From Sarcophilus harrisii (Eukaryota > Chordata > Mammalia > Dasyuromorphia > Dasyuridae), in the NCBI RefSeq assembly GCF_902635505.1, contig NC_045430.1:276070181-276134180 (forward strand): a DNA stretch of 64,000 nt. The letters run 5' to 3'. Under the pieces are notes generated by a model. The model did no database searches. It saw only the letters and a program-made list of their open reading frames with translations, and was not told where the DNA came from. The stretch's first letter is position 1. The number at the start of each line of letters is the position of its first letter. Made by a program: the position numbers and the translations under genes. Shown here piece by piece: positions 11,255 to 23,299 of the stretch.

Positions 11255-11573
11255 AGGAGGATCTGTGTTCAAATTATGCCTCTGATACTTCCATTTTGGA
11301 CAACATATAAAAGGAGGGGATTGGACTAGTTGCCCTTTTATAGCCCCTTTTAGTTCAATTCCCTTATTTTTGTACCCACAACTTTAAGAGATGGAACCTC
11401 TACCCTGTGAAAATTGTAGGCAGCACTGGGAGCGGAGCAATGCTCTGATTCTCTGGGTCTGTCCAAATCCAATTCTAAGCAAAAACCAGACTAGAAGCTT
11501 TGGAAACATTGCTGAAGCCTAACAGAGCCTGGATGTGCCCCAGCTGCCATCTTTCACAAAAGTCCTCTTGACG
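11255..11573 (-). repeat. Right arm of the large inverted repeat
   Basis: Reverse complement of 10,170-10,512. Recognisable blocks are TGTGTTCAAATTAT, GAGCAATGCTCTGATT, TGTCCAAATCCAATTCTAAG and TAACAGAGCCTGGATGTGCC. By eye identity is about 80% with small gaps, so the pair is not recent. Confidence 0.85.
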
Positions 11574-13280
11574 GGAGCAGTCCTGGGAGAGTGAAAGCAG
11601 AGGTGCTGATATTGGAGGAAAGAATATGGATTTCCAAAGCTCCTTTGTGGGTCAATGTGATTGTTGGTCACAAGTATTTGAAAGCTGTCAACCCCAGGAA
11701 GGGAAAGAGATTTTTTAAATGGACCGTAAGGTCTAACTAGCAGTAAAGGGATGAAATGGAACAAGAGGATCCCTGGGGGACAAATTGTGTGCCTTATTAG
11801 GTCCATTCCTCCTCTCGAACGGTTCAGGGCCTCATGGAGAGCATCGTTAACAAGAATATTTGCTTAATGGTATTCTTCATTTTTTTAACTCACTTTTCTT
11901 ATTCTCAAAGCACAGACCAGCCCTTTGTGAAGTAGAGATCCGGCAAAGAGAACCCATTATTTTCTTTGGGGGCAGTTGAGAAGGCAGATTAAATGAGAGG
12001 ATTTTACAGGCCTGGTTGCTGAGCACAAGTTAATGAGCTTGGTATAAAAAGAATAGAAAAGAAAAAGAAAAAACACAAAACAAAACAAAAAACCACTCTG
12101 AAAAAAAATGACCCAGCTTCTGCCCCGGGACAAAAGTTGAAGCCAGGGAGTGGAGTCTTAGGATGTAATCCTGAGCAGTAACATAGCCATCCTTGTTAGA
12201 GGGACTGGATGTTGCAAACTGGGAAATGCTTCTAGGGATCAGGTACAAATTCTTCCTTTTGGGATCTTAATTTGGTCGCAAAAAAATTAAGGATTGATTA
12301 AAAAATTAAGGATATAGATGTCGACTCTACTTGTGGCATTCAAAAAGGAGCTTGTAACATGATTATTTCCGAGGGTCCATAGATAGTTTCCTGAAAAACC
12401 TAAGTTGAGAAAAAGGGCTAACATCTGCTGCCTGAATATTCCTGTGGAGTCCAATGGGTCTGAGCATCAGGAAAAACTTTTGAACAATTAGAATGATTCC
12501 AAGGAGTGCCAGAGGGGGTGGTAGGTGGCTGCTGCTGCTGGAAATAATGGATGCCCACCTGTCGGGGATCATCTAAGACTTAGCACAGTGCCAGCTACTT
12601 AATCCATGTTTATGGATTGATGGATTGCTAGGGGACTGGGTTTGGATGACTCATCCAATTCAAATCTGAAATTCTCCCATTCCCTGATTCTGTGATTGTG
12701 GTATTGTTGATGGGGAATGTCGCTCTATCTCCTTGATTTTAGGAGCAGTGAGTGGTTTGTGGTGACACAATGACAAGGACACTACATTTGCTTGTGGGCA
12801 CTTGAAGTCATGGCCACTAATTAGCTGGGCGACCTGTATTCAATACCTTGATTTCATTACCTCATTTGCAAAATGAAGAACTTGGATGAAATGATCTCTC
12901 AGCTCCTTTGCTACAAATCCATGATTCTCATATGGGAGGGAAAGCGAACTGAATTGAAGGGATATTCCGAGTGAATGAGGGCAGGGCCTATGGTTACTCG
13001 GTAGGTTTTTTCTTTGTATTCTAACCTTGTCCAGAGCAGGCTCTTAGTTTTCAGTTCATTTCAACAAATGGAAAATCCCACAAGCCCAAACACACAAATA
13101 TCGAACTGGGATCACATTAGGTCATAGGGATGACGCTTAGTGTACGAGTTTTCCGCTTTTCCAGATATCAAAACCAACCAAATGAAAAAACTTGGTTGTT
13201 TAGCATAAAAGCTCTTTATTCATAAATGGGATCAAGACCAAAAAAAGAACTTAGGCTGTTTATCTGCTGCCACAATCATC
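11574..13280. other. Intergenic stretch with old SINE pieces
   Basis: No gene is seen. A MIR-like relic lies at about 12,780-12,930 on the + strand (TGGGCGACCTGTATTCAA, then CATTTGCAAAATGAAGAACT). A short L2/MIR-like tail lies at 12,580-12,625. Confidence 0.5.
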
Positions 13281-13284
13281 TTCC

Positions 13285-13560
13285 TGGAATACTAGGTCAT
13301 GCTCCTGCTCAAGAATCGTCAGAGGCTCCCTGTTGCTGCTAATATCAAATGTAAACTCTTCAGTTTATCATTAAAGGCTATCCAGGATCTAGGTGAAGTC
13401 TCCCTTTCCAGATTTACTGTGTGTGCAATACTCCCCTCCAGATATTCTACATTGCCGCTCATTCTCATTCCTTGATGATCGGCTCTTCCCCAACGCCCTA
13501 CTCCTTTGCCCTAGCACAGACAGAAGGAGTATATTCCGGGCACACAGAACACAGTGAATT
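13285..13560 (+). repeat. L2-type LINE fragment
   Basis: The phrases AGAGGCTCCCTGTTGCTG, AATGTAAACTCTTCAG, TTAAAGGCTATCCAGGATCT and CCTTTCCAGATTTACTGT follow the order of the L2 region before its 3' end. The short L2-like tail at 13,975-14,045 (GTGCTTAATAAATGTTTG) may belong to the same copy. Confidence 0.55.
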
Positions 13561-13969
13561 TTGGGAGAAAATGAGTGCAGCTAGCAGAATCCAATGATAT
13601 TTTTCAGTTGTCCTCATTAAGCATGAATATTATACTCCATTTCAGAAATGGGTTGGACTAGTTGGAGGCCAATCCAATGCAAATCTGGAATTCCCTGAAT
13701 ACAAAATCCAGGTATTGTACTGATCCAAAGAAAGACAACAACGTGGATAACTTCTTAAATCATCTGGTTCCTTTGCTTCTGCCAGATATTTTGAGAATGG
13801 ATGTCTCCAAGGAGACGGGCTCCATTGTCAATGGTGGGGCAAAGGATCCGAAGGTTTACCCAGAAAGACATTTTAAAGGATGTCCTTGTTTTCCACCTGG
13901 AAGTACCGATCTGGGGCTTCTCTGACTTCTTCCTCTTTCTCCACCTCTGGCCATGGAGAGGAACTGTCT

Positions 13970-14050
13970 TTCTTTTTCGTATTCATATCCCCAGTATTTA
14001 TCACAGTACCTAGCATACAAAAGGTGCTTAATAAATGTTTGTTGTCTGTT
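13970..14050 (+). repeat. L2 3' tail
   Basis: TATCCCCAGTATTTATCACAG followed by CTTAATAAATGTTTGTTG is the usual L2 terminal sequence. Confidence 0.6.
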
Positions 14051-16230
14051 GATATTTAGACCAACCCATTTATTTCTCATTTGGGGAAAATGAAGTCCAG
14101 AGTGATAAAGTGCTAAAAGACAAAGACAGAATAAGGATTGACGTCTTCCAAGTCCACTTGTGGCCTTGTCATGAGAAAGAAAGAAATGGCTGCTCCAAGT
14201 GCTTACATTACGACCCTCCTTGGGGGAAGAGAAGGGAAATGCTGATAGAGAAAGTGAGTGATGGAGGAATGTTTACAGAAAAAGCCACAGAAATCCCACC
14301 AGCCCAGGGGCAAGTCTTTTGGATCCGCTGGTCAGTGACTGCCAGGCTGCGTTTGTCCTTGGAGTGTCTCCCTCTCTTTGTCTCCCTGAGTGTAGAAGCC
14401 CACGGCTCCCGACGGGCCATGTGGTCAACCTGATGACCCCCTGACTGTCGGCTCCGGGGACTTTTCACCGCACATTATGGGGGTGCTTGGGGGGTTCAGG
14501 GCTGGCCCAGCCTTCTCAGGGCTGCTCATCCACCTTCAGTATCTGCCATCCCCCCATTCTCATCCATACTCTGGAAACTGAGCCATAATCACACCCAATA
14601 AAACTGTTTCAGCAAATGGGCTAAACCAGGGGAAGGGGGACCCCAAGAGGCATCTGCTGATGAGTTAAGGTGCCATCTCCCCCAAACGGGTGAGGTCTTT
14701 CCAGAAGAATGGGCAGGTGACACTTTGTTCCAAGGGCCACAAAGCAGGTTTGAAGCGGGGGCCATGATGCATTTAGGGGTTGGTCAGACGTCCAAGGTCA
14801 TCCCCGGCATGATGGCCTTCACCGGCCAACCTGACTTGCCACTGGATGTAGGTGACTCAGGAAGAGAAAGATTCATTTAAATCCAATCCACGTGTGAGCC
14901 GGGACATCGCTGGCCCCCTTTGAAAAGGAGGATGAACAAAAGGGGCTCAAGAAATGCTTGATGACCGATTGACCAACAATAGTGACCTGAGGGCCTTCAG
15001 TTTTACTAAGGCTTTACTAAGGCCCATGACCCCCCCAGAGAGCTACTATTATTTTCTGTTTTTTACAGTATAGGAAAGGGGTTTTCTGGGACTAAATGAC
15101 TCCCCAGATTCACAGTGATCACAAATACCGCAGGTGGGACAAGTGGCCTGGACTTTGTGCATAAGAATCACTGCATGTCCCCAACCAGACCAAAATGGGG
15201 ACTTAGGAGGGCAGTGAGTGAATGTGCACATCTTGCACCTTTTGTGTTTGAAGGGATATGTCTGTGAAGTATTTTGTGAGTGTGTGTGTGAGTGTGTCTG
15301 TGTGTGTCTGAGTGTGTCTGTGTGTGTCTGAGTGTGTGTGTTGTGTGTATGTGTGCACGCAATTAATAGACCTAATAGGTAAACTGAGGGTGAGGTTTTT
15401 AGTTGGGAATTTTAGCATACCATTTTAGCAGGGATTCGTGTAAATCTGTCAGCATGGGGAGAACAGGGCTCAGTGACTCCATCATTCCAGGGAAGGTGCT
15501 TTATCCAGAGGGTCCATCCGGAGGCTATCTCGGAGCCATGAAAGGAAGGCAGGGGCTGTGTCTGCCCTCGGCCCCCTCAGCCAAGGAAAAGGGTGTTTGC
15601 AGAATTGAACTGGGGATGTTGTCTATCAGGAGTGGGGCGGGGGGGGGGGGATTGTTTCCCCTTTAACTCATGCAGGCTTAAACTAGTTAAACACATCACC
15701 CACACTCGCTATTTCCTTGAAATTTGCAGCAAGAGAAAGTGTTCTCTCAGCCCAGGGGAAAACATTTTTGGAAATTAGAATAAATGCTGGTCCTTAAGTA
15801 TAATATGGCAGACGTGTAGAACACATCAATGTCTAGAACAAGATAAGCTCCTGTCCTAATTATGTGGGGGGTTGTACAGATAACGCGGAGGCTGCGAGAG
15901 GACTGAACCTGGAGCCAGAAAAAGTCTGTTCCAATCCTGACCCAGACATTTACTAGCTGTTTACTCAAGGACAAGTTGTCACTCGACCTTGAGCTTCCAT
16001 TTCTCTGTAACATGGGAAGAATAATCAGCATCGCTCCCCACACAGAGAAACCTGCTCGGTGAGATTGTCTCCAGAAAATGCTGTCAAGTGTCCAGGGAGG
16101 CCGGGGGAGTCCTGCACCTGAGAAGAAATTTCCGTTGTGTGAGCCTGAGGGAGGGGAGCTCTAAACCGTACCATTGCTTACGTAGCCTTCAGCAGCCGCA
16201 AAACTCGCTGGGACGCGGGATCTAAAACCG
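14051..16230. other. Intergenic stretch, no gene seen
   Basis: It holds a GT-rich run (about 15,278-15,352) and a MIR-like relic at 15,890-16,030 (CCTGGAGCCAGAAAAAGTC, TCCAATCCTGACCCAG, TTCTCTGTAACATGGGAAG). A G run lies at 15,639-15,649. The open frames here have no family similarity. Confidence 0.45.
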
Positions 16231-16345
16231 TGGCATCTTGTTAGTCAGTGTATGTAAAGCACCCACTGTGTGCCAGGCCCTGCTATACTCTAGGGATTCA
16301 CAAAGCTGTGGTCCCCGCCAGTAAGGAGCTTACGGTGAAATTGTT
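16231..16345 (+). repeat. MAR1/MIR-like core fragment
   Basis: CACCCACTGTGTGCCAGGCC, then CAGTAAGGAGCTTACGG, is the shared core of these SINEs. Confidence 0.5.
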
Positions 16346-16609
16346 TGTCCTGATGTACCCGAGGTAAGGATTTCTGTGCGGCTAATTCACTGCAGAGGTA
16401 AATGTACACCTGGAACACATACACTCGCACGCACACTCACAATCACAGAGTCCTCTGCTTTTCTCCATTTTGTTGAAGAAAAACTACTTTCTAAAGACTA
16501 TCACAGAGGCTCGTGTCCCATAACGGCCAGCTCTGGGCCAGAGAGGCTCTTGGAGGACAGCTAACCCTCGCCACTCATCCCTGAGGGCCAGAGCAGTGAG
16601 GGGACTTTA

Positions 16610-16748
16610 CCAGGGGGACACGGGGGCCAGGCCTTCCCCAGGGGCACATGGGCGCTGAGGGGCCAGGCCCTCACGGAGGGCACACAGGTGGCATGGGGCC
16701 AGGCCCTCATGGAGGGCACACAGGGGCCAGTCCTTCCCCAGGGCCAGG
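16610..16748. repeat. Short minisatellite, about 36-45 bp unit
   Basis: Three to four imperfect copies of a unit containing GGGGCCAGGCCCTCA and GAGGGCACACAGG. Open frames on both strands through it are low-complexity and not coding. Confidence 0.75.
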
Positions 16749-16749
16749 T

Positions 16750-18216
16750 TCTGGCTCCTTTCCCGGTAACTGGCATTTTCTCTCTTCTCTAACTTCTCCC
16801 CTTTCACAGTTGGTTTTTGAAGGAGGGCCCCATTTTCCCACCCCATTTCACACAAGGGGAGCTGATCTCAGAAAACCTGGGCCAAGGTTCATCCCTTCCT
16901 ATGGGGCCCCTCAGAGACAGGTATCTGAAGCCTGACTGGGTCCTGGGGACCAGCGGAGGGGACCCCGTCAGGGCCATGGACGGATTGAAGAGATAGCATG
17001 TGCTCCCGGCCCTGGGGGGAATGCTCTTGGTGCAGCTTAGCCCGCAGGGCAGACCCACAAACCCAGGAAGTTTCTGAAATGGGAGGGAAGTGGCACCTGT
17101 GGGATGGTGGAGAGCAATGGCACTGGGCACCTTGGAGATCCGGGCCGGCTGGTGTCTGCTGAGACTGGAATGGGAGAAGCCCAAAGGGAGGGAGTTTCCC
17201 ACCTCCGAGCCCGGGGAAGCGCCTCCGTCCCTTGTGCCCTCCCTGCTCCCTGTGCTTTCTGTCAGAAGGAGGTTTAAATCCAAAGTTCCCTCTTGCTTTA
17301 AGCTGTTCCTTACTTTTCCAACAGGACGTTAGTTCTTGCTCCTCTAGAAGAAGATAAGATCTGTCTGTGACTTCTGCCTGAATGTCATCCCTTGTCCAGA
17401 GAGCAGACGGAGACATCTCTCACCACTGGGCTGCCAGAATTTGACTCGCCAAGTTTCCTTCCTGGGGGGTGGCGGGGTGACGGCTGGACAATGACAACTG
17501 TCCTTTCTTGGTGTAAAACTCCCATAAACTCCCCTCGGGAAGAACTTTAACCTGCATCTGGGGCTGCCGTTCACCTTTAGAAAAATGACTCTATGGTTGG
17601 AGTCAGGTGAGGCCGACAAAGTCCCCAAACTCCCGCATCAGGAAGGGGAGCCGGCGTCTGAACCCCCTCAGCAGGGTCGGGGACAGAGGTGTCAGAAATC
17701 CCCTCTCTGAGGGGCCCCATAGGAGCAAGGGTCTGGTCCGGGAGGATTTAGTTCTTCCCTTTCCTTACCAAAGGAGGGGACAGAAGGAGGAGGGGAGAGC
17801 GGCAACCCCACTCTGTGCTTCGGAGGGACAACTTCTGGCCATGACTGGGGCTGGCCTAGGAACCTTAGACCCTTTGGTAAAAGGGAAGAAAAGCCCGGCT
17901 TCTTCCATTCTGCTTTTTCTGCTTAGAGGAAAGGCCCTTGACAGTACAACAGAAATCATTCGGGGCTTCATGTTTCCCAAATTCTCAGAGGATTTTCAAA
18001 ACAAGGAGGAGGGGATTTCAATCTCTCCTTGGTTAAGAAATCTCCGGGAGCTCCCGAGGAGGGTGGGAGCGGGGGCTAATGTAGATGAAATACGGGACAG
18101 TTCTGGAGGGTGTCATTGGAAGGAGGTGGGGAAGGAGGCCTCCTCTGTAACATGGGGGAGGGACCAGCAGAGGGGAGCAAGGAGGAGCTTTCTGTATTCC
18201 TGAGAGCCAGCCTGGA
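16750..18216. other. GC-moderate intergenic stretch with long open frames, no gene assigned
   Basis: Open frames of 198 codons (+, 17,607-18,203) and 159-175 codons (-, 16,804-17,416) occur. I see no known domain, no matching splice signals and no conserved motif, so I treat them as chance. Nothing else is seen. Confidence 0.4.
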
Positions 18217-18988
18217 GATGCCCGTCTCACTGTTTTTTTTTTTTTGTTTTGTTTTTTTTGTTTTTTTTTTTTTGATGATCAACTATGATGGTCTTGGTTC
18301 TTTTATTTATTTATTTATTTATTTTATTTAATAGCCTTTTATTTACAGGATATATACATGGGTAACTTCACAGCATTAACAACTGTCAAACCTCTTGTTC
18401 CAATTTTTCACCTCTTACCCCCCCCACCCCCTCCCCCAAATGGCAGGATGACCAGTAGATGTTAAATATATTAAAATATAACTTAGATACACAATAAGTA
18501 TACATGACCAAAACATTATTTTGCTGTACAAAAAGAATCAGACTCTGAATTATTGTACAATTAGCTTGTGAAGGAAATCAAAAATGCATGTGTGCATAAA
18601 TATAGGGATTGGGAATTTAATGTAATGGTTTTTAGTCATCTCCCAGAGTTATTTTTCTGGGCATAGCTAGCTCAGTTCATTACTGCTCCATTAGAAATGA
18701 TTTGGTTGATCTCGTTGCTGAGGATGGCCTGATCCATCAGAACTGGTCATCATCTAGTATTGTTGTTGAAGTATATAATGATCTCCTGGTCCTGCTCATT
18801 TCACTCAGCATCAGTTCATGTAAGTCTCTCCAGGCCTTTCTGAAATCATCCTGTTGGTCATTTCTTACAGAACAGTAATATTCCATAATATTCATATACC
18901 ACAATTTATTCAGCCATTCTCCAACTGATGGACATCCATTCAGTTTCCAGTTTCTAGTCACTACAAAAAGGATGCCCGTCTCACTGTT
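18217..18988 (-). repeat. 5'-truncated L1, minus orientation, with an 18-bp target-site duplication
   Basis: Identical 18-bp direct repeats, GATGCCCGTCTCACTGTT, lie at 18,217-18,234 and 18,971-18,988. Between them, read on the - strand, is the 3' end of a marsupial L1. It has the phrase GGAATATTACTGTTCTGTAA and a 3' untranslated region with TGCCATTTGGGGGAGGGGGT. An (AAAT)n tail (18,300-18,335) follows, then a 27-bp extra segment (18,273-18,299) and a final A-rich tail (about 18,235-18,272). The perfect duplication points to a fairly young insertion. A shorter relative lies at 53,842-54,214. Confidence 0.85.
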
Positions 18989-20170
18989 AATGTGCCAGGT
19001 GAAGTCACGACGAGAGCTCATCCCCCTCTTTGAGGGCCGGCTGGCAGATTGTGCCCCCGTGGTGACCTCCCGGGCACCTTCCACGGCGGACGAGTCCTTT
19101 GCTACGCAGAGGGATGTCTCAGAAGCGCCGGGCCGAGAGTCCTTCCAGTCCGACGCAGAATTTATGGCCATCCCTTTCATCACAGAGTTTCATTTACTAG
19201 ACCTTGAATTTTATGCCAGCAGAAATTCTGTGGTGCCGCAAACAAGGTCAGGGGCTCTTGTGAATGCCAGAGCTCCGAAGGGTCTGCGGGGAATAAATAA
19301 AGCCGAGAGGCAAAGCTGGGCTTTAAACTGCCACGGAAAAGCGTGTCATCAGGCTGGGGATGGGTGAAGGCCTGGAGGAAAAGCAGGGAAGAAAACACTG
19401 GGCTTGGTGAAGAACTTGGGGGGAGAGAAAGCAGAAGGTTGGCAAGAAGTACCTGCCCAAAAGATGCTCTGAAAAGCAAGAGGGAGATGAGATGGACTCT
19501 AGAAGGCATAATGACTCCTCGTATATACATTATATATTATATAATATGTTATAATATTATATGTAATACATAATTATGTATATAAATATATAATCATATA
19601 TTCTATATATATATATATAATGGTAAAGAAGAGAGGAAAACAGAGGAGGAAGAATGAGACAGAGAAGAGACAGAGACATAAACAGAGGGGAAAGAAAGGA
19701 AAATGGCAGAAGGGAGAGAGAGAGAGACAAGGAGAGAGACTGAGAGGGAGAGAGAGATGCAGAGAGAAAAAGAGAAGACGCAGATATACAGGCAGGAGAA
19801 AGAGAGAAGTAATGGCGAGAGGGAGGAAAAGGAAGGAAGGAAGGGAGGGAAAGAAAAAGAAAGGAGGAATATTAGGAATGGGGAGAGAAGGGAAGAGAGA
19901 AAACCAGAAACAGGGGAGAGACAAAGCTAGAAAGCCAGAGAGACAGATCAGAGATGAAAACATCTCCCAGATGCAGTCAGAGCCAGTCTAATACTACACT
20001 CAAGACAACCTTCTTGGAAAGATTCAAAGCAAAGCGATCCGAGTCCAAAAGAAGGGAAAAAGGCAAAGAGCCCTTCACAAAATCCCACAAAGTCTCTCCC
20101 CTTTAAGGACGCGTACCTCTCCGTGATCTAGATGCCTCATTTGCCGCCAGCACCCGGGGATGCTGCAGAG
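18989..20170. other. Intergenic stretch with simple repeats
   Basis: The region holds an AT-rich run (19,520-19,622) and then the purine tract described separately. The open frames near 19,000-19,370 are not recognised. Confidence 0.45.
19623..19945. repeat. Purine (GA)-rich tract
   Basis: About 320 bases with nearly only A and G on the + strand, interspersed with GAGAGA, GGAAGG and AAAGAA. It can form triplex DNA in principle. Arg/Glu/Lys open frames on + and Leu/Ser/Phe frames on - follow from composition. Confidence 0.9.
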
Positions 20171-20363
20171 CAGGGCTTCTTACACTTTTTCCACGCTGAC
20201 TCCTTTTCGCCCAAGAAAGTTTGGGGTGTCCTCAGGTGCATGAACATATAAAATGGGGATACAGAACAAACATTTATTGATGGTAAATCACAATTCCACG
20301 GCCCCCACATTCGGTTACAAGGCCCTATAGGGAATCACACCCCAGAATTTAAGAAGCTGACCT
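20171..20363 (+). mobile_element. hAT-like non-autonomous DNA transposon relic
   Basis: It begins CAGGGCTTCTTACACTTTTT and ends TTTAAGAAGCTGACCTG, so the ends are an imperfect inverted repeat (GCTTCTTA with TAAGAAGC). Its length of about 190 bp and the internal phrases AACAAACATTTATTGATG and CGGCCCCCACATTCGGTTAC fit hAT-type MITEs. No clear target duplication survives. Confidence 0.5.
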
Positions 20364-23146
20364 GTAGGTTTCTTCGTCCTTGCCTTGTATCTCCTTCCAG
20401 TCCCCCTCGCCCTGACTAATGTCTGCTTTTTCTCTACTGAATCCAGCTGTCTACACCAGAATTTGTTATAAAGCAAGTTGCATCTTCTGCAAGGCCTAGA
20501 AGAACTTGTCTAATGGGAGCACCTGGGGGGACTCAGTCTTGGGATGACCAACTCCTAATTTTCCCAGCCTCTTGCTTCTTTTTCTCCTGCTTTGATTTTG
20601 TCCAGTCCAACCCTGTTCATAAAAAGCATCACAGAATCTGTTAGGAGGGTCCTCCCAGAGCGTGAAGTCCACCCTAGTCTGGCCTGGTTGACAGAATTCC
20701 CCGAGAGCGCTGTGGATCCATCCTGGGGCTTTTCTGAGGTTGCTGAGGAAAGACCAATATCCAAAATCCAGGAAAGCCCTGGCTCAGCCCCCCAGAGAAG
20801 ACAAAAAAGGTCTTTCCTGCATCTTTGCAGAGGCAAGTGACTATCGGGCACAATCACCGGTTTGCTAAATTGCCTTTTATTTTTTTATTATAAGAAATTG
20901 CTCTCTGGAAAAAAATATTTTGGGAAATTAAAGTGATCTAAAAATAAAACCTTATTAATTTTTAAGAGAGGAGAACAAATAGGATCTTCAGAGAAGTCCT
21001 GCCATCACTTGTGTGAAGGTGCTTTTCTCTCCTTCCTAGTGTACAGCAGAGTCAGCCGGACAGTCATGTGGCCAAGGCTTTTCACCTCTTATGGGTTTTG
21101 AATAACAAATATAAAACCCAGAGGCAAAGAAACAACAGTAGGAGAAGGCCATAGGAGCTTAGCCTTTCTAAGGTTCATTTTCCCCATCCTTAAAATGGGA
21201 ATAATCATTACTGTAATCCTTGGCTCTGAGTTGCTCCGATGGTCCGATGACTTAAATGTTTTATGTGTCTTAGAAAGCCCCACAAACTGTTGGCAGTGAT
21301 TCCACATTGTGCCGATTCTGTAAGCGGCTCTCTGCGTAGACTGTCGAGGCTCGTGTTGGTGTCTAATTAGACATAGATCACCATTTTCTTTTATAAGATA
21401 CAGGTTCTTAGAAAGGTACGGTTATTGATTTCATCCATTTTCATTTCCGTCTGTTTCCTGGGCCTGGAGAAAAATCATTTTTTATGCTCCCCTACCTGAT
21501 TATTAACAACTTACTATGCATTTTGTACGGGCCTGTGGAGTGAGACCGAATTAATCATCTCTAACTCCACGGCTTGGGCCGGGAAGTCGGGCCCAGCGCT
21601 CGTTCTCAGCGCTGCATCGATTCTCACAATGCGGAGCTGCTGGCAAAGTAATGCGACTGTCAGAGCAGGTGGGAGACAGATGGAGGGACCCGGCTCCCAG
21701 GTCACGTCCAGATGGGCTGGTTCCTTAACTCCCTAGGGCTGCCGTCAGATCTCGCCTTAGGAGGAAGGGAACATGGAGAGCTGGAAATCCACTTCACCAA
21801 GGAGGAAATACATGGCACGAGCTAGAGAAGCAGAGTGGGGCTCGGGATTCAAATCCTAGCTCATCTACTTGGCCCTTGTGTGTTCCAGATAAGCTGCTTT
21901 CTGGCCCCCATGTTTCCTCGTCTGTAAAATGAGGGGGGGGCTGGTGACATAACCTAGTAGGACCCTTCAGACTCCAGATCTCTCCTCCTAATTATGATCA
22001 CCAGGACCTACTTAGACCCGACAAAATTTGGACATAAATTTCGTTTAAATGGCCCATTATCTTAAGATACCTTCCTTCCCCTGGGCCTTTGCAGAACATT
22101 AGCCTCCTCTGCCCAGCCCCATCAAAGATGCTTGGGAAAGGCTGGGTACCACTGGCCACGGATAGATCACAGACGTAGTGTCTTTGTCCCCTTCTTGGTG
22201 TGGATCCACTCATTTGGGGAACCCTAGCCCTGGTCTGCAGGGGTCCCATCGGTGAGTGAGTTAGTACCAATGTGCCCAACCCTGGGCATCCAAGCCCAGA
22301 CCAAACGTCACAGGCTGCCCCCCCAGGCGCTGACCCCCCGGGCCCCGCTGACCCCTCCAACGTGAGCCCCCAGCCCTGCTTGGATGAGAGTAATGCAGAC
22401 AATGCCACAGACGCTTCCCTTGGGCTTCCCGGACCCTAAGTCCCTTCTCTGACCCCTCCACGTTTGTCCTGTAGTTGCGGGTTCCTTGTGGAAGGGACTT
22501 TTGCCTTGGGGTGTGCGCCAGCCAGACCCGTGCTGGGCCACGGGAGGTACTTGGGAAATGCTCCCTGAATTCAGTCCAATGTAACCTCCTCATTTTATGG
22601 GTCAGGAAACTGAGGACCCCCGAGGCAAAGTCACACAGACTTAAAAAAGCCAGCCTTGCTTCAGTGCTTTGCCCTGTGCAGCCATTAACTTACTCGACTC
22701 CCACAGCAGCTCTGTGAGGCAGGGGCTACCGTCTTCCTCCTCTACAGGGTCCCAGAGTAAGGTCTGAGGCAGAGCCCGCTGCTCCTGAGCCTGGCCCCTG
22801 CACCCTAGCAGAGGGCTGGGGGCTCCCCTTTAACCAGACAGACAGAACTGATTGTTCTGATTGTTATATATATGTTCTGATATATATATATATATTCTGA
22901 TTGTTATATATATAAAAACAGACTTGGACAACCCAGAAGTTATGCTGAAACGGGGGTCGCTGAAGACCCCTGCTGGATTCCTGCCTTGCATATAGGCTGT
23001 AAGAACTGAGGCAACTTTTACGAATTTCCATTTCCTCATCTGCAAAGTGGGGAGACTGATAATAACCAGGGATGTTAAAACTCAAATTTAATAATATTGA
23101 TCGATAATAGAACATACTGAATACTTGATTGAATTTCAATTCCAGA
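20364..23146. other. Intergenic stretch; no gene seen
   Basis: A MIR-like relic lies at 21,830-21,990 (GGGATTCAAATCCTAGCTC, CCTCGTCTGTAAAATGAGG). A repeat-poor block lies at 21,300-21,720. A short (TA)n-rich patch lies at 22,863-22,915. The remaining open frames are not recognised. Confidence 0.45.
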
Positions 23147-23299
23147 GGGGCAGCTGGGTGGTGCAGTGGTCAGAGCACCAGCCCTGAAGTCAGAAGGACC
23201 TGAGTTCAAATCTGACCTCAGACACTTAACACTTCCTGGCTGTGGGACCCTGGGCAAGTCACTTAACCCCACTTGCTTCAGCAAGAAAAAAAGAAGAAA
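23147..23299 (+). repeat. tRNA-related marsupial SINE
   Basis: An almost full copy. The head GGGGCAGCTGGGTGGTGCAG is followed by an RNA polymerase III B-box-like GAGTTCAAATCTGACC. Then come CACTTCCTGGCTGTGGGACC, GGCAAGTCACTTAACCCCAC and an A-rich tail. The flanks GAATTTCAATT and GAAATTCAATT are a near-perfect target duplication. This SINE is one of the main reasons for calling the genome marsupial. Confidence 0.9.

Noticed and set aside
16804-17416. Overlapping - strand frames of 159 and 175 codons
   Set aside because: Two different frames are open over the same bases, without any family similarity.
17607-18203. A 198-codon + strand frame
   Set aside because: No recognised motif, no upstream promoter or neighbour exon. 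It ends close to an L1 insertion. Chance is the simpler reading.
23147-23299. A tRNA gene
   Set aside because: The B-box-like part belongs to a SINE with a known downstream body, A-rich tail and target duplication.
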